The notes under the pieces were generated by a model. That model had not been told where the DNA came from and searched no databases. It saw only the letters and a list, made by a program, of their open reading frames with translations. Source: Salibacterium salarium (GTDB taxonomy: Bacteria > Bacillota > Bacilli > Bacillales > Marinococcaceae). From it: a DNA stretch of 64,000 nucleotides. Location: the NCBI RefSeq assembly GCF_030813635.1, contig NZ_JAUSUM010000004.1, positions 80,851 through 144,850 on the forward strand, in the 5' to 3' direction. Made by a program: the position numbers and the translations under genes. Each line of letters opens with the position of its first letter. The stretch's first letter is position 1. Shown in pieces: positions 1 through 8,104 of the stretch.

Positions 1-1
1 G

Positions 2-160
2 CACCTGCATCATAATAAAATAATGTATATGCAGGCCAATCGTATAAAGATTGAAGTAGAAGAAGATATGGAGCTTAATTTAGACGGGGAATATGGAGGT
101 AATTTACCGGCAGAGTTTGTTAACCTTTACCACCATGTGCAAATGTTCTGTCCATCCTAA
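2..160 (+). CDS. C-terminal end of a diacylglycerol kinase / YegS-like lipid kinase (partial)
   Basis: The frame is open from the window edge and encodes 52 residues before the stop. It holds the stretch LNLDGEYGG near residues 26-34, which matches the C-terminal DGE element of the DagK/LCB5 lipid-kinase fold, where the family folds back to complete the second beta-sandwich domain. These enzymes phosphorylate diacylglycerol or related lipids at the membrane for phospholipid turnover. The N-terminal catalytic domain lies outside the window, so the exact family member is inferred. A bidirectional terminator follows directly. Confidence 0.6.
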   Translation, partial: HLHHNKIMYMQANRIKIEVEEDMELNLDGEYGGNLPAEFVNLYHHVQMFCPS

Positions 161-165
161 AAAAA

Positions 166-194
166 GGCCGATTCTCTTGATGAGAGATTCGGCC
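166..194. terminator. Bidirectional rho-independent terminator
   Basis: An inverted repeat (GGCCGAATCTCT against GGCCGATTCTCT) with a short loop is bordered by A-rich sequence on the left and TTTTA on the right. It separates the convergent lipid kinase and acetyltransferase genes and can serve both. Confidence 0.75.
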
Positions 195-197
195 CTT

Positions 198-761
198 TTA
201 TGCTTCGTTTTTTAATAAGGAATACAATAAAATATTTTGGCGTTCCCCTTTTACAAGCATCCGCCCTCGTAATGTTCCTTCATGGGACATCCCGATTTTT
301 TCCATAACTCGGGTAGAATTAGTGTTCGTTTCATAACAACGGGCTTCGATTCGAAACAAGTCCATCTTATCAAAGCCAAACTGCACTAATCTTTCCGCCG
401 CCTCTGGAATGAAGCCATGCCCCCAGTAATCAGGAGTTAACACATAACCTAACTCTGCCACACTGTGCTCCTTGTCCCACCACACAAAATCAATTGTTCC
501 AATAAGTCGCCCGGACGATTTTTCTTCAATCGCAAAAGGAGCAACCTCGCCTCTCTCATACTTTTCATACGATATATTAAGAAATTGCTGCGTGTCCTGG
601 GTAGATTGATGAGTGTCCCACAACACGAAGCGGCTTACTTCCGTTCTCGATGCATAATCGAATACAGCATGTAAATCATCTTGTTGAAGCTTCCTGAGAA
701 GTAAGCGCTTTGTTTGAAGTTCAGGAAAAGGATAAAAAGGATTTGTTGGTTTCACTGTCAT
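198..761 (-). CDS. GNAT acetyltransferase, RimJ/RimL type
   Basis: The 187-residue product has the GNAT layout of ribosomal-protein N-terminal acetyltransferases: an LQTKRLLLRKLQQDD opening, an acceptor-site sheet with AELGYVLTPDYWGHGF (the acetyl-CoA pyrophosphate loop region) and the typical NTNSTRVMEKIGM segment near the end. It would transfer acetyl from acetyl-CoA to a protein N-terminus or small amine. The chosen start is the ATG preceded by AAAGGCG; a longer in-frame extension upstream lacks a ribosome site and overlaps the next gene. It is a single gene between a terminator and a secreted-protein gene. The substrate is unknown. Confidence 0.85.
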   Translation of the reverse strand: MTVKPTNPFYPFPELQTKRLLLRKLQQDDLHAVFDYASRTEVSRFVLWDTHQSTQDTQQFLNISYEKYERGEVAPFAIEEKSSGRLIGTIDFVWWDKEHSVAELGYVLTPDYWGHGFIPEAAERLVQFGFDKMDLFRIEARCYETNTNSTRVMEKIGMSHEGTLRGRMLVKGERQNILLYSLLKNEA

Positions 762-807
762 ATGAGCGCCTTTCTGAGTCCAAATAAACGGATTAGTATC
801 TATTAAT

Positions 808-1383
808 TTAGTTGCTGCGTTCGTAAGTCCCCGTACTGCCGTCAAAAGATTCTTCCCATTCATAGGAATTGCTGTCTTCCCCTTCATTGTCATATGTACT
901 ATCAAACTTTTCCCCAAATTGACTCCACTTATCGTCAAAAGAAGAGGATTCCTGTTCGACGTCATCGTTACTATATGATTGAGGAGATTCAGGACTTTCT
1001 ACGTTCATGCCGTTATCGGTTTCGGAATCCTCATTTTCTTCTGGTGAGTTAAAGATAGAGCTCCATAACGGCTGAAATGCACCAAAGTTGTTGATTTCTC
1101 CAGAAAGTAACCCGAAACTATTGTTTGTATTGTCAGAGCCGAAAGCAGCCCATTGCTGATCAAAATCATCGAGTCTTTCTTCTTCTGTCCGGTTGTCCTC
1201 ATTTGCCTGTTCGGCTTCCTCTTGAGCTTCTCCCCAAAGTTCGTCCCAACTTTCATCAGATGTCTCCACTTCTGATTCTTGCTCTGCGTTAGGATTCCAG
1301 AAATAATCATTGGGCGAAGCATGGACTTGAAGAGGGAGGGCTAGTAAACCGGCGCCTAGAAAAAAGAAGGTAACTTTTTTCAA
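808..1383 (-). CDS. Secreted acidic low-complexity protein with W-x-x-F-G repeats
   Basis: I do not recognise this family. The preferred start is TTG at 1383, because AGGAGGG lies 9 bases upstream and the product then starts directly with a classical signal peptide (basic MKKV, hydrophobic FFFLGAGLLALPL, cleavage near VHA-SP). An ATG 30 bases earlier has the weaker site AAAGGAT. The mature part is very rich in D, E, S and N. It repeats a tryptophan unit: DFDQQWAAFGS and SFDDKWSQFGEKF, with looser copies around SWDELWG and PLWSSIF. It is probably an extracellular or wall-zone protein. A 27-residue membrane peptide is encoded 31 bases upstream and is probably co-transcribed. Confidence 0.65.
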   Translation of the reverse strand: MKKVTFFFLGAGLLALPLQVHASPNDYFWNPNAEQESEVETSDESWDELWGEAQEEAEQANEDNRTEEERLDDFDQQWAAFGSDNTNNSFGLLSGEINNFGAFQPLWSSIFNSPEENEDSETDNGMNVESPESPQSYSNDDVEQESSSFDDKWSQFGEKFDSTYDNEGEDSNSYEWEESFDGSTGTYERSN

Positions 1384-1414
1384 TGCTTCTTTCCCTCCTA
1401 CTATGTAGTGCATA

Positions 1415-1498
1415 TTAATATCCTTTTTTTATATTAAAAAGGGACCAAATAACTGTAATGGCTGAAACAACAATGGTACCGATAATAAACCAATGCAT
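1415..1498 (-). CDS. 27-residue single-span membrane peptide
   Basis: A short frame starts with ATG eight bases after a perfect AAAGGAG site. It encodes a hydrophobic helix (IIGTIVVSAITVIWSLF) followed by the basic tail NIKKGY, so it should sit in the membrane with the tail inside. It is just upstream of the secreted acidic protein on the same strand, suggesting one transcript. No function can be named. The strong ribosome site and clean helix argue that it is translated. Confidence 0.5.
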   Translation of the reverse strand: MHWFIIGTIVVSAITVIWSLFNIKKGY

Positions 1499-1527
1499 AA
1501 TCGAAACTCCTTTCTAGCAGTATTAAG

Positions 1528-1560
1528 AATCATACACTTACTATAAACAATAGTATGATT
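1528..1560. promoter_or_regulatory. Dyad in the promoter region of the peptide/secreted-protein pair
   Basis: An 8-bp perfect inverted repeat (AATCATAC / GTATGATT) encloses a second, nested dyad (ACTAT-AAACA-ATAGT). It is 30-60 bases upstream of the membrane-peptide start, where an operator would be expected. The regulator is not known. Confidence 0.35.
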
Positions 1561-1630
1561 TAGAAAAAAAATCAATAAACAAACAGAGGATATTTCATTT
1601 TATTTTTCTCAATATTTATGATGTTATTAC

Positions 1631-1668
1631 AAAAAAGCAGATGCGCCTAAGAGCTCACCTGCTTTTTT
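1631..1668. terminator. Rho-independent terminator
   Basis: AAAAAAGCAG and CTGCTTTTTT are arms of a stem of about 12 bp with a 12-base loop, flanked by A and T runs on both sides. It ends the aldehyde dehydrogenase-DUF779 transcript on the minus strand. Confidence 0.75.
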
Positions 1669-1676
1669 GTTTATTT

Positions 1677-2036
1677 TTATTGTTGAAGGTTGTTCATTTC
1701 TTCCTCTGTATACATACGAGAACGCGTCAGAAATCGTTTTCCCTCCGGCCCTTCAAGGGAAAACATTCCACCTCGTCCATCAACGACATCAATGATGAGC
1801 TGGGTGTGTTTCCAGTAATCATATTGATCTTTTGACATGTAAAAGGGCATGCCGCCAATATCACCAAGATGGACATCATTTTCACCAACGCGGAATTCTC
1901 CATCTTGAAAGCACATAGGAGAACTTCCGTCACAGCATCCGCCTGATTGATGAAACATCAACGGACCATGCTTTTCCTTTAACTGTTCAATAAAGGTGAG
2001 AGCAGCGTCGGTGGCTGTTACTTTCTCGACTTTCAT
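1677..2036 (-). CDS. DUF779 family protein
   Basis: The 119-residue protein matches the DUF779 family: a FHQSGGCCDGSSPMC block with three cysteines near residues 29-42, then a beta-rich half ending in GPEGKRFLTRSR. DUF779 genes are commonly found beside NAD-dependent aldehyde dehydrogenases of the AldB/ExaC/AcoD group, as here, where it follows such a gene by 34 bases. The clustered cysteines suggest metal binding or a redox role, but the biochemical function is not established. It starts at ATG 12 bases after GGGGAG. It is probably expressed with the dehydrogenase and under the same catabolite control. Confidence 0.85.
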   Translation of the reverse strand: MKVEKVTATDAALTFIEQLKEKHGPLMFHQSGGCCDGSSPMCFQDGEFRVGENDVHLGDIGGMPFYMSKDQYDYWKHTQLIIDVVDGRGGMFSLEGPEGKRFLTRSRMYTEEEMNNLQQ

Positions 2037-2070
2037 GATTTTCTCCCCTTCTTCATTGTATGGTGAAAGG

Positions 2071-3591
2071 TTAAAAGAAACCGAGTGCGCTGTCGCCGTA
2101 ACTAACTAAAAGATTTTTCGTTTGTTGATAATGATCTATCATCATTTTATGATTTTCGCGTCCAATCCCTGATTTTTTGTAGCCGCCAAATGCCGCATGG
2201 GCTGGATAATCATGATAGCAGTTCGTCCAGACCCGTCCGGCTTGAATTTCTCGACCAAAACGATAAGCAGTGTTCATATCACGTGTCCAAACACCGGCGC
2301 CAAGTCCATATAATGTGTCATTAGCAATTGACAATGCTTCCTCATTTGTTTTAAACGTCGTAACAGACAATACAGGCCCGAATATTTCTTCTTGGAAAAT
2401 GCGCATGTCGTTGGTTCCTTTGAAAATTGTCGGCTGTACGTAATATCCATTAGAGAGGTCGCCATCCATTTTATTTTCAGCACCGCCGGCGAGGACCTCA
2501 GCGCCTTCTTGCTTTCCGATATCGAGGTAAGACATAATTTTTTCCATTTGTTCTTGAGAAGCCTGCGCTCCCATCATTGTTTCGGTATCGAGTGGGTGAC
2601 CGGCTTGTATGGCTTCTACCCGCTGTAACGCTCTTTCCATAAATCGATCGTAAATGGATTCATGAATCAACGCACGTGAGGGGCAGGTGCAGACTTCACC
2701 TTGGTTTAAAGCAAACATGGCAAAACCTTCAATTGCTTTGTCGAGAAACTTGTCATCTTCGTTCATAACATCAGCGAAGAAAATGTTCGGTGATTTACCA
2801 CCGAGCTCCAAAGTAACCGGAATAATATTTTCGGACGCATACTGCATGATAAGCCGGCCTGTCGTTGTTTCTCCCGTGAAAGCAATTTTTGCAATACGAC
2901 TGTTAGAGGCAAGGGGTTTTCCGGCTTCAACTCCGAACCCATTGACGACATTAAGCACACCGGGAGGAAGAAGATCTTGGATTAATTCCAGCAAAACATG
3001 AATGGATGCAGGTGTTTGTTCAGCTGGTTTTAACACGATGCAGTTCCCTGCTGCAAGGGCTGGTGCTACTTTCCACGTTGCCATTAACAGCGGAAAATTC
3101 CAAGGAATAATTTGTCCTACGACACCAAGAGGTTCATGAAAATGATAGGCAACTGTATCATCATTAATTTGACTTAATGTTCCTTCTTGGGCACGGATGA
3201 CACCGGCAAAATAACGAAAATGATCGACGGCGAGCGGAATGTCAGCATTTAAGCATTCTCGTACGGCTTTGCCGTTATCCCATGTTTCAGCAACTGCCAG
3301 CATTTCCTTATTTTCTTCTATCCGATCTGCTATTTTATTTAAAATATTGCCGCGTTCGGCAGGAGATGTTCGTCCCCATGCATCTTTCGCCCGTTCTCCT
3401 GCATACACAGCCGCATCCACATCGGAGCTGGTTGATCGGGATATTTGGCAAAATACCTTCCCCGTTACAGGCGAAACGTTGTCAAAATATTCTCCGTTCA
3501 CAGGAGCCTTATACTCCCCGCCTATAAAGTTATCATAACGTTCTTTAAAAGTTACGAGACTTTCAGATGTATTCGGTGCATTATAACGCAT
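2071..3591 (-). CDS. NAD(P)-dependent aldehyde dehydrogenase, AldB/ExaC type
   Basis: The 506-residue protein is a full-length class of aldehyde dehydrogenase that oxidises acetaldehyde and other short aldehydes to acids. Visible are the nucleotide-binding [14 protein letters not shown] stretch, the FTGETTTGR Rossmann turn, the catalytic glutamate in [12 protein letters not shown] and the nucleophilic cysteine in [11 protein letters not shown] (about residue 300). The start is the ATG after AAAGGGG; an in-frame ATG 39 bases upstream has no ribosome site. It is followed by DUF779, the usual partner of this subgroup. A perfect cre box about 100 bases upstream points to CcpA-mediated repression by good carbon sources. 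Substrate is inferred from family. Confidence 0.9.
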   Translation of the reverse strand: MRYNAPNTSESLVTFKERYDNFIGGEYKAPVNGEYFDNVSPVTGKVFCQISRSTSSDVDAAVYAGERAKDAWGRTSPAERGNILNKIADRIEENKEMLAVAETWDNGKAVRECLNADIPLAVDHFRYFAGVIRAQEGTLSQINDDTVAYHFHEPLGVVGQIIPWNFPLLMATWKVAPALAAGNCIVLKPAEQTPASIHVLLELIQDLLPPGVLNVVNGFGVEAGKPLASNSRIAKIAFTGETTTGRLIMQYASENIIPVTLELGGKSPNIFFADVMNEDDKFLDKAIEGFAMFALNQGEVCTCPSRALIHESIYDRFMERALQRVEAIQAGHPLDTETMMGAQASQEQMEKIMSYLDIGKQEGAEVLAGGAENKMDGDLSNGYYVQPTIFKGTNDMRIFQEEIFGPVLSVTTFKTNEEALSIANDTLYGLGAGVWTRDMNTAYRFGREIQAGRVWTNCYHDYPAHAAFGGYKKSGIGRENHKMMIDHYQQTKNLLVSYGDSALGFF

Positions 3592-3686
3592 GATAGAGTA
3601 TCCCCTTTCTTTTTGTAGAGAATATAACAAGGTTCATAAAGCAGTTACCTCAAGCCGGGAAGAAATCAGCTCCTTCTCATATTATT

Positions 3687-3700
3687 TGTAAGCGTTTTCA
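3687..3700. promoter_or_regulatory. CcpA catabolite-responsive element (cre)
   Basis: TGTAAGCGTTTTCA fits the Gram-positive cre consensus TGWAANCGNTNWCA at every position. It lies about 100 bases upstream of the aldehyde dehydrogenase start, a position compatible with repression or activation by CcpA. Confidence 0.6.
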
Positions 3701-3706
3701 ATAGTA

Positions 3707-3734
3707 TTTTACCATTTATTTCAGCATGGTAAAA
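3707..3734. terminator. Weak hairpin downstream of the aldo/keto reductase
   Basis: A 9-bp perfect inverted repeat (TTTTACCAT / ATGGTAAAA) with a 10-base loop lies just after the aldo/keto reductase stop on the minus strand. It is AT-rich and lacks a strong T run, so it may be a weak terminator or an operator for the dehydrogenase promoter. Confidence 0.35.
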
Positions 3735-3742
3735 GGAGATAA

Positions 3743-4702
3743 TTATTCAAGTTCTGTTAAAATGTCTTCTATTTCATTGAGAATGTCAGTGGTTAACTCT
3801 ACTTCGGTGGATAGGATATTTTCTTCGAGTTGGGATGGGCGACTGGCCCCAACGATGGCGGAACTCACACCAGGTTGACGAAGAATCCAGGCGAGCGCTA
3901 ATTGAGATAGTTTGATATTCAATTCGTTGTGCGCTAGTTTTTCAAGACGTGCGACTTGTTCTAAAATAGGTTCTGATAAAAATCCGCTAATAAATTTACT
4001 AATGTCTTCGTTTGCTGCACGACTGTCTTTTGGAAATTGTTGACCAGGTTTGTATTTACCGGTAAGGACACCTTGGGCGAGCGGGGAAAAGACAACTTGT
4101 CCGATGCCATTTTGTTCGCTGACCGGAAGAACATCCTTTTCAATGTAACGTTTGATCATATTATAAATCGGCTGATTGGAGACCATTTGATTAAGATTTC
4201 GTTCCTTGGCAATATGCACCGCATCTGTAATTTGAGCGGCAGACCATTCACTGACGCCGTAATACAGGATTTTTCCTTGTTTAACGAGATCATCGAGTGC
4301 CATTAATGTTTCCTCAACAGGTGTTTCTGGATCAAAACGGTGACATTGGTATAAGTCAATATAGTCCACATTGAGACGTTTCAGGCTCGCATTACACTGT
4401 TCGATAATATGTTTACGGGATAAACCGCGATCGTTGGGACCGTCACCCATTGGAAAATAAACCTTTGTGGCTAACACATAACTGTCTCGTTGGAAGTCCT
4501 GTAACGCTTTTCCGACTACTTTTTCTGCTTCCCCACGGTTGTAAACATTGGCAGTATCAAAAAAATTAATGCCACTATTATAAGCTTTGTGAATAATGTC
4601 TACGGCATTATTATCTTCGACAGTAGAGCCATAAGTCAGCCAACTGCCAAGTCCAATCTCGCTGATTTTTACACCACTGTTACCAAGTCTTCGATATTGC
4701 AT
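3743..4702 (-). CDS. Aldo/keto reductase
   Basis: The 319-residue protein is an NADPH-dependent aldo/keto reductase of the group that includes potassium-channel beta subunits and YghZ. The catalytic tetrad is visible: Asp and Tyr in DTANVYNRGEAE, Lys in LATKVYF and His in YQCHRFDPETP. The C-terminal NADPH-binding SSAIVGASRPSQLEENI is intact. It would reduce aldehydes or ketones in the cytoplasm. The start is the ATG that follows AAGGAGG by about nine bases; an earlier in-frame ATG has no such site. It stands alone, 40 bases before the aldehyde dehydrogenase promoter region, and may belong to the same aldehyde-handling function. Natural substrate is unknown. Confidence 0.88.
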   Translation of the reverse strand: MQYRRLGNSGVKISEIGLGSWLTYGSTVEDNNAVDIIHKAYNSGINFFDTANVYNRGEAEKVVGKALQDFQRDSYVLATKVYFPMGDGPNDRGLSRKHIIEQCNASLKRLNVDYIDLYQCHRFDPETPVEETLMALDDLVKQGKILYYGVSEWSAAQITDAVHIAKERNLNQMVSNQPIYNMIKRYIEKDVLPVSEQNGIGQVVFSPLAQGVLTGKYKPGQQFPKDSRAANEDISKFISGFLSEPILEQVARLEKLAHNELNIKLSQLALAWILRQPGVSSAIVGASRPSQLEENILSTEVELTTDILNEIEDILTELE

Positions 4703-4808
4703 ATATGAAAAACCTCCTTCTTTGTTTACTATCATACAGAAAAAGTGTTTTTATTTGAACAATTTTGAATTTTTTCTTATACTGAATGCATAAACGGGAG
4801 GTGGTTGG

Positions 4809-5306
4809 TTGAACTATCCGATTGAAAGACTACATAAATATCATTGGCCTGAAGTGAAGGAAATCTATGAAATGGGAATAGAAACAGAGAATGCTACGTT
4901 TGAAACAGAAGCACCGTCTTGGGAAATTTGGTCCGCCACCCATGATTTGGTTTGTCGGCTCGTTGTGATGGATGAAAAAGGAGAGGAAGTTTTAGGTTTC
5001 GCTGCGATTTCACCTGTATCTAACCGGGACGTGTATGAAGGAGTAGGGGAGACCAGTATCTACATACGTGGAGATGTTCGCGGGAAAGGTGTGGGCACGG
5101 CGTTATTGAGCGAAATGATCCGGGTGACAGAAAATGAAGGGTACTGGATGCTGCAAGCGGGAATTTTTCCCGAAAATCGGACAAGTATTAAAATTCATGA
5201 AGCGGCCGGTTTCCGCAAAGTCGGTACGCGTGAACGGATAGGGAAGTTAAACGGTGTTTGGCGGGATGTTGAACTATATGAACGCCGGAGCGAAGTGGTA
5301 GGTTAA
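4809..5306 (+). CDS. GNAT acetyltransferase, phosphinothricin acetyltransferase-like
   Basis: The 165-residue product matches the Pat/YwnH/MnaT group that acetylates amino-acid-like amines such as phosphinothricin or methionine sulphone. It shows EIYEMGIETENATFET at the start, the acetyl-CoA loop YIRGDVRGKGVGTALL and the family tail with FRKVGTRERIGKLNGVWRDV. Translation probably starts at TTG, because GGGAGGTGG lies immediately upstream and no ATG or GTG is better placed. It is transcribed divergently from the aldo/keto reductase and is followed by the first GCCGAT array. Confidence 0.85.
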   Translation: MNYPIERLHKYHWPEVKEIYEMGIETENATFETEAPSWEIWSATHDLVCRLVVMDEKGEEVLGFAAISPVSNRDVYEGVGETSIYIRGDVRGKGVGTALLSEMIRVTENEGYWMLQAGIFPENRTSIKIHEAAGFRKVGTRERIGKLNGVWRDVELYERRSEVVG

Positions 5307-5334
5307 TGATGGGGCTGATGTAGAATAGTAGGGA

Positions 5335-5403
5335 ATCGGCGATTTTGGATGAGAAATCGGCGAATTTAGTAGAAGAATCGGCTAAAAACAATCAACAATC
5401 GGC
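5335..5403. repeat. 21-bp-phased ATCGGC array A (upstream of the NERD gene)
   Basis: Four copies of ATCGGC start at 5335, 5356, 5377 and 5398, spaced exactly 21 bp. The intervening 15 bases vary. Positions 5335-5361 are the exact reverse complement of 6454-6480 in array B, so the NERD gene is bracketed by a 27-bp perfect inverted repeat. Confidence 0.85.
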
Positions 5404-5426
5404 GATAATAGAAAGGAATGTGTCGA

Positions 5427-6398
5427 TTGATTATAAAACCCCGTACGATGCCCCTTATTTTGCAAAAACTAAAAATCCTTGAACGAAGATTGCCTGCTCA
5501 TCACCCAGCATTCTCAGACATAAAACGGGATGCTGCCCGCTGGACAGCTGGATACAAAGGTGAAAAATCGATTGATTATCCCCTCACATTTCTACCTGCC
5601 AAAGATTGTTTCATTCTTCACGATATTCGTCTTTACGATGGCACCCATTTTTTTCAAATGGACACAATAATCCTTTCCCCTGTTTGTCTTTTTATTTTGG
5701 AAGTCAAAAATATGGCGGGCACTCTTATATTTGATCCGAATTTCAATCAGTTTATTCGTAAATATGAGGAAAAGGAAGAAGCCTTTCAACATCCACTCAT
5801 TCAAGTGAACAGGCACCGATCCCAGTTGATGAATTGGCTTGTATCCTACGGTCACGCCCCATTACCGATTGAAACGCTGGTTGTTATAGGTAATACCCAT
5901 TCAGTGTTAAAAAAAACAAATCGTAACGATACTATCCATGAAAAAGTCGTTCACAGCCCGCTGCTACCAAATAAAATATTTCAACTAATGGATCAATATA
6001 AGACAAATAGTGTGGCAAAAGTTCAATTGAAAACAATCTCGGATGCACTAAAACGCAGCCACATGGAATCGAATGAAGATATCCTAAAACGGCACCATAT
6101 CAAACGTCTGGAAGTTTTATCTGGTGTAATATGTCCTAGTTGTTTCTCACGCCCGATGGAACGCAAACACGGCAGATGGAAATGTTCTCATTGCAACCAT
6201 TTGTCCAAAACCGCACATCTTGAAGCTCTTGATGACTATTCTCTACTGTTTTCCTCTTTTATCTCCAATCGCCAAGCCCAGCAATTCCTTCATATATCAT
6301 CGGAAGACGTGACCAAACGCCTGCTCAAATCACTAAACACTACACATAAAGGTGAAAACAGAGGTCGCAAATATCTTATTCCAAGGTATCGCCGATAA
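5427..6398 (+). CDS. NERD-domain protein with C-terminal zinc ribbon
   Basis: The 323-residue protein has an N-terminal NERD (nuclease-related) domain: RWTAGYKGEKSIDYPL followed by ILHDIRL and the sheet LFILEVKNMAG, corresponding to the PD-(D/E)xK-like core with E-x-K. A zinc ribbon follows near residue 235 (CPSC and CSHC pairs), then a basic tail. NERD proteins are thought to act on nucleic acid, but their function is unproven. I chose TTG at 5427 because AAAGGA lies ten bases before it; the ATG nine bases earlier overlaps that site. The stop codon is inside the first unit of array B. The gene is enclosed by inverted arrays, as if carried as a cassette. Confidence 0.82.
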   Translation: MIIKPRTMPLILQKLKILERRLPAHHPAFSDIKRDAARWTAGYKGEKSIDYPLTFLPAKDCFILHDIRLYDGTHFFQMDTIILSPVCLFILEVKNMAGTLIFDPNFNQFIRKYEEKEEAFQHPLIQVNRHRSQLMNWLVSYGHAPLPIETLVVIGNTHSVLKKTNRNDTIHEKVVHSPLLPNKIFQLMDQYKTNSVAKVQLKTISDALKRSHMESNEDILKRHHIKRLEVLSGVICPSCFSRPMERKHGRWKCSHCNHLSKTAHLEALDDYSLLFSSFISNRQAQQFLHISSEDVTKRLLKSLNTTHKGENRGRKYLIPRYRR

Positions 6399-6480
6399 TT
6401 CTGTTATTTTAGCCGATTCTCATGTGAAATTCGCCGATTCCACTACTATTTTAGCCGATTTCTCATCCAAAATCGCCGAT
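6391..6480. repeat. 21-bp-phased GCCGAT array B (downstream of the NERD gene)
   Basis: Five copies of GCCGAT start at 6391, 6412, 6433, 6454 and 6475, each exactly 21 bp apart. It is the inverted counterpart of array A. Because 21 is a multiple of three, a frame across it reads as a false heptad peptide (ADxxxxLAD), which is a by-product of the spacing. Confidence 0.85.
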
Positions 6481-6566
6481 ACTGAGTTGTTCCAGGTTAA
6501 ACAGCACAAACTTGTGTTAAAATGGCGTGTAGATAATAAGAACGGAAATAGAAAGGATCAGTCTCC

Positions 6567-7958
6567 ATGACAAAGAAGCAGAATACAGATGTGCCCGTAC
6601 AAAAAAATGATATTATCACCGCAACATTTGAAGATTTAACCCACGAAGGAGCAGGAGTAGCGAAAGTAGACGGCTATGCGCTTTTCGTTCCCTACGGCCT
6701 TCCTGGGGAAACCGCAAAAATTAAAGTATTGAAAACAAAAAAAGGGTACGGTTTTGGGAAAATGCTCGAGCGCATTGAAGAAAGCAGTGACAGAACTGAT
6801 GCCCCGTGTCCGATTTATTATTTATGCGGTGGCTGTCAGCTCCAGCATATGACCTATGATGCGCAGCTCCGTTTTAAACATAAACAAGTCCAAGACGCCA
6901 TGAAACGCATCGGCGGTCTCGAAGATGTACCCGTTCATCCCACCATCGGGATGGAAGACCCGTGGCGCTACCGCAACAAAGCCCAGGTTCCTGTCGGTGA
7001 AAATGAGGACGGAAACTTAAAAGCCGGTTTCTTTCAAAAACGATCCCACCGCATCATCGATATGGAAAGCTGTATCATCCAACAAGGCGCCAACGATGAA
7101 GCCGTCCAGATTGTAAAAGAAATTGCAGACAAATACGATATAAAGGCATATGAGGAAGAAAAACACCGCGGCACTCTTCGTCATATCGTGACGCGCCAGG
7201 CCAATTCTACCGAACAACTGATGATTATTCTCGTGACAAACGGTCCGGATCTACCGCATAAAAAGAACCTTATTGCCGATATCCGTGAAGCCATGCCGAA
7301 CGTCACATCCATCATGCATAACGCCAACAACAAGCGTACCAATGTTATTTTTGGAGAAAAAACAGACGTGATTTGGGGCGAAGAATATATTTACGACTAC
7401 ATCGGAGACATCAAATTTGCCATATCCGCACGCTCCTTTTATCAAGTGAATCCGTCCCAAACCAAAGTGTTATACGATAAAGCACTCGAATACGCCGACT
7501 TACAAGGAAACGAAACCGTCATTGACGCCTACTGCGGCATCGGAACCATCTCTTTATTTCTCGCGCAGAAAGCAAAACACGTCTACGGCGTCGAAGTCAT
7601 TCCCGAAGCCGTCTCAGACGCTAAACGGAATGCCGAACTAAACAAAATGGAAGGCGTCACCACATTTGCCGTCGGAGAAGCTGAAGACATCGTCCCGTGG
7701 TGGCACAAAACAAACGGCCTCGAGCCCGATGTCTTCGTCGTCGACCCGCCCCGCAAAGGCTGCGACGAAACACTATTGCAGACCATGATAGATATGAAAC
7801 CAGAAAAAATCGTATACGTCTCCTGTAATCCCGCCACACTTGCACGCGATTTGAAAATTCTCGAAGACGGCGGATATGAAACAAAAGAGGTACAGCCCGT
7901 AGATATGTTTCCGCAGACGAATCATGTAGAATGTGTTTCACAGTTAGTTCGAAAATAA
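6567..7958 (+). CDS. rlmCD: 23S rRNA (uracil-C5)-methyltransferase, RlmCD type
   Basis: The 463-residue protein has an N-terminal TRAM RNA-binding domain (about residues 10-70), an Fe-S site of four cysteines (C81, C87 and C90 in [10 protein letters not shown], plus C169), and a SAM-dependent methyltransferase domain with [12 protein letters not shown]. The nucleophilic cysteine is in [11 protein letters not shown] near residue 418. In Bacillus subtilis the related enzyme methylates two uridines of 23S rRNA (747 and 1939). It starts at an ATG 9 bases after AAAGGAT. A second paralogue lies 1 kb downstream. Function is firm at family level; which uridines are modified here is inferred. Confidence 0.92.
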   Translation: MTKKQNTDVPVQKNDIITATFEDLTHEGAGVAKVDGYALFVPYGLPGETAKIKVLKTKKGYGFGKMLERIEESSDRTDAPCPIYYLCGGCQLQHMTYDAQLRFKHKQVQDAMKRIGGLEDVPVHPTIGMEDPWRYRNKAQVPVGENEDGNLKAGFFQKRSHRIIDMESCIIQQGANDEAVQIVKEIADKYDIKAYEEEKHRGTLRHIVTRQANSTEQLMIILVTNGPDLPHKKNLIADIREAMPNVTSIMHNANNKRTNVIFGEKTDVIWGEEYIYDYIGDIKFAISARSFYQVNPSQTKVLYDKALEYADLQGNETVIDAYCGIGTISLFLAQKAKHVYGVEVIPEAVSDAKRNAELNKMEGVTTFAVGEAEDIVPWWHKTNGLEPDVFVVDPPRKGCDETLLQTMIDMKPEKIVYVSCNPATLARDLKILEDGGYETKEVQPVDMFPQTNHVECVSQLVRK

Positions 7959-8070
7959 GAAGCTGGTGCACTATGAAGGTAAGTATTTCAGTTTTGGGGT
8001 AATTGAACTACTCTTTTCATATGAAATTGTGGTCTAAGGTGTAGGGATAATTGCAACTAATTGTAAATAA

Positions 8071-8099
8071 AGAAGCTTCAGCACGATGCTGGAGCTTCT
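8071..8099. terminator. Rho-independent hairpin
   Basis: AGAAGCTTCAGCA and TGCTGGAGCTTCT form a 13-bp stem with one mismatch and a 3-base loop. It lies between convergent genes and mainly serves the minus-strand secreted protein gene that ends 6 bases away. Confidence 0.7.
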
Positions 8100-8104
8100 A
8101 TAGA

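Noticed and set aside
6391-6480. GCCGAT arrays considered as a CRISPR array
   Set aside because: The repeated core is only 6-9 bases, spacing is 20-21 bp in total, spacers are about 12-15 bases and partly alike between arrays, and no cas gene is present.
6352-6570. A 72-residue frame with a heptad-like ADxxxxLAD pattern
   Set aside because: The heptad arises because the DNA repeat period of 21 equals seven codons; there is no ribosome site and the frame overlaps the end of the NERD gene.
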